A stretch of 64,000 bases of DNA from Candidatus Cryptobacteroides gallistercoris. GTDB lineage: Bacteria; Bacteroidota; Bacteroidia; Bacteroidales; UBA932. Numbering within the stretch: position 1 is the first letter of the stretch; each line of letters starts with the position of its first letter. Both the position numbers and the translations under genes were made by a program. Shown here in pieces: positions 57,158-64,000 of this stretch. The stretch spans positions 49,644 through 113,643 of the forward strand of contig JADIMJ010000065.1 in NCBI GenBank assembly GCA_017694835.1, given 5' to 3'. The notes under the pieces are model-generated. The model did not search any database and was not told where the DNA came from. It was given only the letters and a program-made list of their open reading frames with translations.

Positions 57158-58303
57158 ATGAAATCAAGGATATCTGAAAAATTCAGAACTCTTTTCGGCC
57201 ATGACGGCGAGTTCTTTGCGTCAGCCGGCAGAATCAATCTCATCGGTGAACATACAGACTATAACGGCGGATATGTCTTTCCCGGAGCGGTGGACAAGGG
57301 GATAATCGCTGAAATAGAGCCCAATGGATCAGAGAAGGTGTGTGTCTATGCCCTGGATCTTGATGAATGTGTGGAATTCGGCTTTGAAGAGGAGAACATA
57401 CCTCAGCAGAGCTGGGCAAGGTATGTGTTCGGGGTCTGCAGGGAAATCATCAAGAGAGGAGGAAAGATAGGCGGATTCAATGCCGTTTTTGCCGGGGATG
57501 TGCCTATTGGTGCAGGAATGTCCTCGTCCGCTGCCCTTGAAAGCACATTTGCATTTGCCCTTGATTGTCTTTTCAATCTCGGCATCGACAAATTCGAACT
57601 TGCAAGGATAGGCCAGTCCACTGAACACAACTATTGCGGAGTAAAGTGCGGAATCATGGACCAGTTCGCCTCGATATTCGGAAAGAAGGGGCATCTCATC
57701 AGGCTTGACTGCAAGACAATGGAATACAAATATTATCCGTTCAATCCTGAAGGCTACAGGCTTGTCCTTCTTGACTCTGCCGTAAAGCATGAGCTGGCGT
57801 CGTCAGCCTACAACAGAAGGCGCGAATCCTGCGAAAGGGCTGCTGCCGCAATCAGGAAAAACCATCCTGAAGTAGAATTCCTCAGGGATGCAGGCAAGGA
57901 ATGGCTGGATGAAGTGAAGGATGTCATTTCGGAAGAGGACTACAGGAGGGCGGAATATGTTATAGAAGAGGTTCAGCGTGTTCTTGACGTGTGTGATGCC
58001 CTTGAAAGGGGAGATTATGAGACTGTGGGAGAGAAGATGTACGAGACGCATCATGGAATGAGCCGTCTCTATGAAGTCAGCTGCGAAGAACTTGATTATC
58101 TCAACGATATAGCAAAGGAATGCGGTGTAACAGGCTCCAGGGTCATGGGCGGCGGCTTCGGAGGCTGTACAATCAATCTTGTGAAGGACGGACTCTATGA
58201 CGGGTTCATATCAAAGGCGAAGGCGGCCTTCAAGGAAAAGTTCGGCCATGAGCCCAAAGTCTATGATGTGGTCATCAGCGACGGGGCACGCAAGCTGGAA
58301 TAG
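57158..58303 (+). CDS. galK: Galactokinase
   Basis: 381 aa; SAGRINLIGEHTDYNGGYVFPGAVDKG; GDVPIGAGMSSSAALESTFAFAL; VTGSRVMGGGFGGCTINLV. Confidence 0.96.
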   Translation: MKSRISEKFRTLFGHDGEFFASAGRINLIGEHTDYNGGYVFPGAVDKGIIAEIEPNGSEKVCVYALDLDECVEFGFEEENIPQQSWARYVFGVCREIIKRGGKIGGFNAVFAGDVPIGAGMSSSAALESTFAFALDCLFNLGIDKFELARIGQSTEHNYCGVKCGIMDQFASIFGKKGHLIRLDCKTMEYKYYPFNPEGYRLVLLDSAVKHELASSAYNRRRESCERAAAAIRKNHPEVEFLRDAGKEWLDEVKDVISEEDYRRAEYVIEEVQRVLDVCDALERGDYETVGEKMYETHHGMSRLYEVSCEELDYLNDIAKECGVTGSRVMGGGFGGCTINLVKDGLYDGFISKAKAAFKEKFGHEPKVYDVVISDGARKLE

Positions 58304-58337
58304 AACACTGTCGGCATAGGGCATGCACTGCATGCCG

Positions 58338-59003
58338 CTATCTTATATGAGATTCAAGCCAGGCGGAATCGATTTTTTCGAATCCTTCGCCTGGCTTCAT
58401 TGAAGGATTCCTCTGCATGATGCCCATGCAGTCTTCATAGACATTGTAGCCTATGCTTACGCCGGTCATTCTGCCTTCCGCCGGATACATCAGTGTGATG
58501 GTGCGTCCCGGGCCTTCTCCTTGCATTGAGTAGAAGTGGAATACTGCCGATGCTGTATTTTCTGCCTTTTCCTTGTCAGGTGCCTTTGCCATCAGCTCCA
58601 TCTTAGTGACATATTTGCAGATTTCAATCACAGCGTCGTCAAGTCCTGCGTCAGCGACAAGAACTTTTTCCATCAGGGAGCCCGTGTCCTGCACAAGCCT
58701 GAGCGTATAGTTTCCTATTGCCTTGGCATGGAGAGAAATCGAATTCATCTGTGCTTCGGATATGTCAATGCCTTCCGGAAGCAGCCATACCATCAGCCTT
58801 TGGTCCGGATCGTGGTAAAGTGTCTCGTATTTTGCGAGATTCACTTGTCCGCATGACGGGCATTTCCACAGAAAGAGAGAGCCGTCCTTCACCTTGTCCT
58901 TGAGTTCTGGGTTCTCGGAAACGTTAATGCTCCTGTAGATGGTGATGCTGTCCTTCGTGCCGCATTTCGTGCAGGCGGCCTCTGCATTTCTTATGATTGA
59001 CAT
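58338..59003 (-). CDS. CpXC domain-containing protein
   Basis: AACTKCGTKDSITIYRSINVSENPELKDKVKDGSLFLWKCPSCGQVNLAKYETLYHDPDQRLMVWLLP. Confidence 0.88.
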   Translation of the reverse strand: MSIIRNAEAACTKCGTKDSITIYRSINVSENPELKDKVKDGSLFLWKCPSCGQVNLAKYETLYHDPDQRLMVWLLPEGIDISEAQMNSISLHAKAIGNYTLRLVQDTGSLMEKVLVADAGLDDAVIEICKYVTKMELMAKAPDKEKAENTASAVFHFYSMQGEGPGRTITLMYPAEGRMTGVSIGYNVYEDCMGIMQRNPSMKPGEGFEKIDSAWLESHIR

Positions 59004-59199
59004 ATCCTGCTCATTTTGTTCCTGAAATGCACTCTGTCCCGGAAAATCCATTCAAAAGGACAAAAATAGCAAATTAATCGTTTTGTCCATGACGCTTTCT
59101 TGATTTGGAATTATTATAAATTGAAATTATCTTTGCCGCTTCCCGTGCTGCTGCGGCAGTGATGCGGAGTGTACTGAACCCAAACCAAATTTCTGCAGA

Positions 59200-60435
59200 A
59201 TGAAGAAGTGGCTTAGACAATTTGCCTCGGAAGACTGGATAATAGTCTTTGCCGGAGCGGTCATCCTTTCACTCGCCATAGCGTTTCCGACAATAATGCC
59301 CGAGATGCCGAAGACACTTGTGTCAGGCGAAGACTGGCTTTCGGCCCTGTATATGTTTCTTTTTGTGCTGGTGCTGACTTATGTCACCTCGGGGGCTCTG
59401 AGGAGGCCTCTCAAAGGCATTTTCCTGTCATTGCTCGTCATTTTCGCCCTGACTCTCGGCGCCCAGCTGCTGGCATCAGTCCCTGCCGTCAGGAAACTCG
59501 GCTTTGAGCCGGTTTTCTTTGCGGTGATACTGGGACTTCTGGTCAGCAATGTAACCGGTGTTCCAAAATGGCTGAAACCTGCCATTCAGAGTGAATTCTA
59601 CATCAAGATAGGCATCATCTGCCTCGGTTCCACGATTCTTTTCAAGGAAGTCCTCGAATCGGGGGCGTTCGGGCTGGCGCAGTCGCTCATTGTTGTCTTC
59701 TCGGTCTGGTATTTTGCCTTCTGGGTAGGCAAGAAGATGCATGTCGACCCTGAGATGAGGACAATGCTGTCATCGGCGGTTTCAATCTGCGGAGTGTCCG
59801 CGGCAATCGCCACCTGCGGAGTCATAAAGGGAGACAACAAAAAACTTTCCTATGTGATATCCCTCGTTCTCATCATAGCCATTCCGATGATGTATCTGCT
59901 GCCGTGGCTTTCCGGACTGATGGGGCTGGATGAAGAAGTGGCAGGGGCCTGGCTCGGGGGGACCATCGACACGACAGGGGCTGTGGCTGCTTCGGGAACC
60001 CTGATAGGGGAGACTGCTGCCAAGACAGCCGTGATAGTGAAATCCTCCCAGAATGTGCTTTTGGGTGTGGCTGCATTCGTCATCTCGCTCATGTGGTCGT
60101 ACCGGGGGACAAATCAGGCCGAGCGTCCGACTTTGGGCGTCATCTGGGACCGTTTCCCGAAATTCGTCGTGGGATTTATCCTTGCTTCCCTCGTGTTCAG
60201 CTTCTGCATGGACGAGACGACGGCCAAGGCAGTCGGCACGGTGACAAAAGGCTTCCAGAACACTCTCTTCAGCATAGCTTTCGTCTGCATCGGCCTTGAG
60301 ACAAGATTCTCCGAAATATTCGGCAGGGAAAACCGCAGGCCACTCTATGTGTTCCTGATTTCGCAGACTTTCAACATCATCGTGACCCTTCTCGTGGCAT
60401 GGGTGATGTTCGGGGTCATCAAGCCGATGTTCTGA
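59200..60435 (+). CDS. YeiH/UPF0324 family putative sulfate exporter
   Basis: 411 aa; polytopic; VFFAVILGLLVSNVTGVPKWLKPAIQSEFYIKIGIICLGSTILFKEVL; WLGGTIDTTGAVAASGTLIGETAAKTAVIVKSSQNVLLG. Confidence 0.93.
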   Translation: MKKWLRQFASEDWIIVFAGAVILSLAIAFPTIMPEMPKTLVSGEDWLSALYMFLFVLVLTYVTSGALRRPLKGIFLSLLVIFALTLGAQLLASVPAVRKLGFEPVFFAVILGLLVSNVTGVPKWLKPAIQSEFYIKIGIICLGSTILFKEVLESGAFGLAQSLIVVFSVWYFAFWVGKKMHVDPEMRTMLSSAVSICGVSAAIATCGVIKGDNKKLSYVISLVLIIAIPMMYLLPWLSGLMGLDEEVAGAWLGGTIDTTGAVAASGTLIGETAAKTAVIVKSSQNVLLGVAAFVISLMWSYRGTNQAERPTLGVIWDRFPKFVVGFILASLVFSFCMDETTAKAVGTVTKGFQNTLFSIAFVCIGLETRFSEIFGRENRRPLYVFLISQTFNIIVTLLVAWVMFGVIKPMF

Positions 60436-63400
60436 TTACTGCGGCAGGGAGAAGCTTATGGCCGGGCCGAAATAATTGCGCGGCATATCGATGCCTGCCG
60501 CTTCAAGACGGCTGAAGGAAGGGCCTCCGTTATATGACCATGTCAGGCCGATGCTGACAGGTGTGCCTATCCAGAAGAAACACCCGAACTCTATCTGGGC
60601 CGTGATTCCTGCCGAGAACAGTCCGCCTGAGAACAGTCCTCCGCCTGAGAACAGTCCGTCTCCTCCGTCAATGAAAGTCCAGTCCAAATGCGGTGTGACC
60701 ACTGCCCTTTTTCCGTAGAATACAGGCCCTATGCTGAAGTCCCCGAGGTAAATAGGGATTGCATAGTCCGCAGAAATCTTTGCGCTGCCGCGTGCCCTGA
60801 ATGCCTCATCCCGCAGGTCTCCGACGGATGCAAGTCCGCGAGGAAGAGTATTCAGCAGGCCGGCATCGAATATAGAGTTTCCGAGAAGCTGCCTCTGGTA
60901 CATGGCGCTGAGCCTGAGTCCCTGGCTGTGGGTGATTCCCGGCAGATAGCCGTATGCGTACAGATAGCCTACGGGAGAAAACCAACGGGCAAGCCCTGCA
61001 TTCATGGATATGCCCGCTTCGGCTCCGATTCCCCAGTCCGGATATATTTCCGAGGGTGCTGCGGAACGGATTGCATAGGCCCGCACGGCTGCACTTATGC
61101 TCTGCGCCGGCATTGAAAGTCCCGCTTCCTTGCTTCCTGCGGAAAGCAGAATCAACGGGATGCCGGTAGCCTGCAGCATCTTCCAGTGCAGGACTCCCGT
61201 ATCGTACATGTCATTTGAGATGGAATATGACACCTGCGGAATCACTCCCCTTGACCATCCTCCGGAAGAAAAATTGAACGGAACATACACAGAGAGTTCC
61301 CCCCGTATATATGGTCTGGCAGATTGCCTGCCTGTCATTGAAAGCGAGATGCCGGTTCCGTCATACTGATTGAAAATGTAGTTGAAGGCAGCCCTGTCGT
61401 TGATGTCAAGAGACGCTTCTATTACAGGATACAGACCGGAATAAGTGAATCGGAGATGACCGGAATGTCTCCATGCCGGAATGTCATAGGGGTCCTTGTG
61501 TGCAGAATATCCGAAATTGGCCGACATGGTGCCGAGATTGTTCTGGATGACTGCCGCCGCTCCGGGCGAAGCGAGTTCATAGAAATAGTCATAGCTCAGG
61601 TCCATGATTCTGTCCGCATTGAAATAGACCGGAGCCCATGAATGGATGTTGAACAGATGCGCGAACTTGCGGTATCTTTCCGGACTTGAGAACCGGACAG
61701 CTCCGCCGTCATGTGTACTGTCCTTTCGGGCATGGGCATTTGTTTCCGGCATATCGGCCAGAGCCTTCTCCTGTCTTGAAAGTTCATCCGCTATCCTGTA
61801 TCTGTGGATGTCGCTGAATGCGGTTTCCCTGTACAGAAGGGAATCGGAGGAGACAGCCATTACAGGTTTCCCGTCATGCCTGACTGCCGCATAATACAGG
61901 CAGGAACCGTCGCTGCTGAAGGCGAAATCCCCGGCCCCGTATTCCGTTGAGGTCATCTGCCTGAGCGTACCGTCGTCGGGGCTGTAGCAGTAAAGCTCAT
62001 TCACCCCGTTCTTGCCGGAAGTGAACACAATATTGTCTCCATGCGGCCTGAACCTTGATATTTTGACCGGTTCGGGACCCAGAAGAGGCCGGAAATCTTC
62101 GGAATAAAGGCCGTATCCGTGCCCGGATATGCCTGCGATGAAAAGTCCGCCTGCGGCGAAGACCGCCTCTGTCACCTGCAGGGAATCGGGGGCATGGACA
62201 TATTTCATGGATTTTCCGGATTCCAGGTCAAATATCTCTATCCCTGACCCTCCTTCTGCCGGATAGTCCGTTACGGCGAGCAGTTTGCCGTCAGGAGAGA
62301 CAGAAGGGCAGAATTTCTTTCCCTTTTTTGTGAAAGATTTCTTTCTGCCTGTCTTCAGGTCGCAGTATCGGATGACGGAATGTATTTCCTGTGACCATCT
62401 TTCGTCACAGATAAATTCGCTCCACCAGACTTTGCCGGTTTCCGGAGAATGCCACAGCGGGCCTGAAGTGACTCCGAATGAAGAGAGGGCCTTTTCTTTT
62501 CCTGAAGGCAGCCTCATCACAAGGGACTTGGCCCTGCCCATGCTTTCCTTCAGGGCATATACCGTGTCTCCTGCGACAAAAATGTCAGAATATTCAGTGT
62601 ATTCTTTTTTGGGTCTGCTGATTTGTTCCGCTTTCAGGAAAGGGGCACGGAGAGACTTTTCTTCACTCCAGATATCATGATACAGTTGCATGGTGGCGTC
62701 AAATGCCTTTCTGAAGTTCTTTCCTGTATATCTTTTGCTTATTGTACTGTATGAAAAGATGTCATAAGGCCGTCTGGAGACATGCGTCAGATAGTCTCCC
62801 ATGAATCCTGCTTTTCCTGAAGAATATCTTATCCCGCTTATGGTCATGTAGCCGAGGGCGTAGTGGTCAGGAGTAAAATATTTGAATGAACCGTATCTCC
62901 ACCGGTTCCAGTTTCTGAAGTCCCCGTTGTCAAAGGCCGCCATGTAATAATTGAGAAAATCGGCGGAACGGCCTCTTCCGGCATCTGTCAGAGCTGTTTC
63001 CGCCACGACCGCATCTCCCTCCAGCATCCATTTGCTGGGATAGATTCCAGGCATGGCTCCTGCGAACATTTCACCGAATATCCAGTAAAATGGCCTGAAT
63101 GCATTGCTGAGCCCGAACTGCATCTGGGCGACATGCCTGGATTCATGTATAGCCAGCATCTTTTCCCAAGGCATGGCTTCGGCTCCGTAGCCCTGCGGGG
63201 AAGTGAACAGGTCCATCCGCTTCGGGGCCCAGGCCACAGACCCGTTTGACTGGGCATTATATGCGTGCAGGATTACCGGCATCTTTTGTCTGGTCATCTC
63301 TCCGGGAAAATATCCGGCACTTGCCCCTGCTGGAAGCCGGTATTGTTCCAGCATTTCGCCGTAGACTCTTGCAAGCGAGTCAAGTCCCCCCGGATATATG

Positions 63401-63549
63401 ATTCTGTAGTTCCGGCTTTCAATGCTGTACCACTTCAGTCTGCCGGGGTCGTCTCCCACAGAATAGAACTGGGCCTCCGCCGCATGTGGAAGCCCCAGAA
63501 GTGCCATTATAATGATAAGATTAAGGAAATTCTTCATATTGCGCTGCAA
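60436..63549 (-). CDS. Large envelope protein: HExxH-containing N-terminal domain, propeller-like middle, barrel-like C-terminus
   Basis: 1037 aa; signal peptide; WEKMLAIHESRHVAQMQFG; KFCPSVSPDGKLLAVTDYPAEGGSGIEIFDLESGK (TolB/PD40-like); C-terminal alternating strands ending GPAISFSLPQ. Confidence 0.85.
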   Translation of the reverse strand: MQRNMKNFLNLIIIMALLGLPHAAEAQFYSVGDDPGRLKWYSIESRNYRIIYPGGLDSLARVYGEMLEQYRLPAGASAGYFPGEMTRQKMPVILHAYNAQSNGSVAWAPKRMDLFTSPQGYGAEAMPWEKMLAIHESRHVAQMQFGLSNAFRPFYWIFGEMFAGAMPGIYPSKWMLEGDAVVAETALTDAGRGRSADFLNYYMAAFDNGDFRNWNRWRYGSFKYFTPDHYALGYMTISGIRYSSGKAGFMGDYLTHVSRRPYDIFSYSTISKRYTGKNFRKAFDATMQLYHDIWSEEKSLRAPFLKAEQISRPKKEYTEYSDIFVAGDTVYALKESMGRAKSLVMRLPSGKEKALSSFGVTSGPLWHSPETGKVWWSEFICDERWSQEIHSVIRYCDLKTGRKKSFTKKGKKFCPSVSPDGKLLAVTDYPAEGGSGIEIFDLESGKSMKYVHAPDSLQVTEAVFAAGGLFIAGISGHGYGLYSEDFRPLLGPEPVKISRFRPHGDNIVFTSGKNGVNELYCYSPDDGTLRQMTSTEYGAGDFAFSSDGSCLYYAAVRHDGKPVMAVSSDSLLYRETAFSDIHRYRIADELSRQEKALADMPETNAHARKDSTHDGGAVRFSSPERYRKFAHLFNIHSWAPVYFNADRIMDLSYDYFYELASPGAAAVIQNNLGTMSANFGYSAHKDPYDIPAWRHSGHLRFTYSGLYPVIEASLDINDRAAFNYIFNQYDGTGISLSMTGRQSARPYIRGELSVYVPFNFSSGGWSRGVIPQVSYSISNDMYDTGVLHWKMLQATGIPLILLSAGSKEAGLSMPAQSISAAVRAYAIRSAAPSEIYPDWGIGAEAGISMNAGLARWFSPVGYLYAYGYLPGITHSQGLRLSAMYQRQLLGNSIFDAGLLNTLPRGLASVGDLRDEAFRARGSAKISADYAIPIYLGDFSIGPVFYGKRAVVTPHLDWTFIDGGDGLFSGGGLFSGGLFSAGITAQIEFGCFFWIGTPVSIGLTWSYNGGPSFSRLEAAGIDMPRNYFGPAISFSLPQ

Positions 63550-63625
63550 AAATAGTCACAAAAATCGGAACAATTTATAATTTTGGAATGCCAATGGGAC
63601 CAAATGGAAAAATAAAGGAAATAAT

Positions 63626-64000
63626 ATGAAAATCAGATATGGACAAATGGTTGCTGTCCTGGCAGTTGCGGCAGTCTGCCTGCTTGCCGGAGGATGCACT
63701 TCCTGCGGTGGAGGCAGGGGAGAATCCGGGTACGGCAGGGAGGTGTCGGGAGAACAGGCGGCGGCCAGGCATTTCCCGAAAGTGACGGTGCCGGATATGG
63801 TTGCTGCCGGACCGGAAGCAGCTGAATATGCCGCTGAACACTGGTGGGATGAATTCACCGATACTTCTGAGGTATTCTTCTGCGACTCGGCGCATGTCAA
63901 CGGAGTCCCTTACGCAGAGGTGGAGCAGGCATTCGCCGACTATTGCCCCATACTTGAATCCGTTTCCATGACGGCCGCCCGAAGGAGCGTGTCGAGGCTT
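63626..64000 (+). CDS. DUF5106-like lipoprotein, runs off the right edge
   Basis: MKIRYGQMVAVLAVAAVCLLAGGCTSCGGG...FPKVTVPDMVAAGPEAAEYAAEHWWDEFTDTSEVFFCDSAHVNGVPYAEVEQAFADY; lipobox LAGGC. Confidence 0.75.
   Translation, partial: MKIRYGQMVAVLAVAAVCLLAGGCTSCGGGRGESGYGREVSGEQAAARHFPKVTVPDMVAAGPEAAEYAAEHWWDEFTDTSEVFFCDSAHVNGVPYAEVEQAFADYCPILESVSMTAARRSVSRL

Noticed and set aside
57158-58303. galK as part of a sugar-utilisation locus
   Set aside because: No galT, galE, transporter or SusCD pair adjacent; it appears to be a stand-alone gene and not unusual.
1-64000. CRISPR array, prophage, transposon or toxin-antitoxin/defence system
   Set aside because: No regularly spaced direct repeats of CRISPR type, no Cas, integrase, transposase, phage structural or restriction genes recognised on reading both strands.

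Overview
This 64 kb window looks like ordinary chromosomal DNA from a Bacteroidales bacterium: Bacteroidetes gene families, TANNTTTG -7 promoter elements and a fused SecDF. I see no prophage, IS element or CRISPR array. About 46 protein genes, one tRNA-Ser(GCT) and several hairpin terminators are supported. Core genes include floA, secDF, dnaE, tpx, glyS, folK, sufE/sufS, ruvA, mnmG, ybeY, hflX, sdhAB, ruvB, mfd, coaX, lptC, a PpiD-like PPIase, ychF and galK. Accessory content includes a GH29 fucosidase, an ATPase-less TolC/HlyD/ABC-2 export operon with a divergent AraC regulator, three clustered lipoproteins and a large HExxH/propeller/barrel-like envelope protein. The most interesting signals are: (1) a candidate replication-origin region, made of an AT-rich ruvB/mfd gap with seven DnaA-box-like nonamers and a repeated 14-mer, two identical parS-like palindromes at 36.1 and 36.9 kb (one inside mnmG), and G/C skew that appears to change sign between the sides; (2) a ThiL-family protein that has lost most conserved metal-binding Asp positions; (3) a REP-like family of CCGTYGG/CCRACGG hairpins at two intergenic loci; (4) two intergenic tandem repeats with 10-bp and 22-bp units; (5) a repeated Fn3-like domain with an apparent helical insert in adjacent lipoproteins; (6) two unusually long convergent CDS overlaps. 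All calls come from reading the sequence and from general knowledge of the families. No searches were run.
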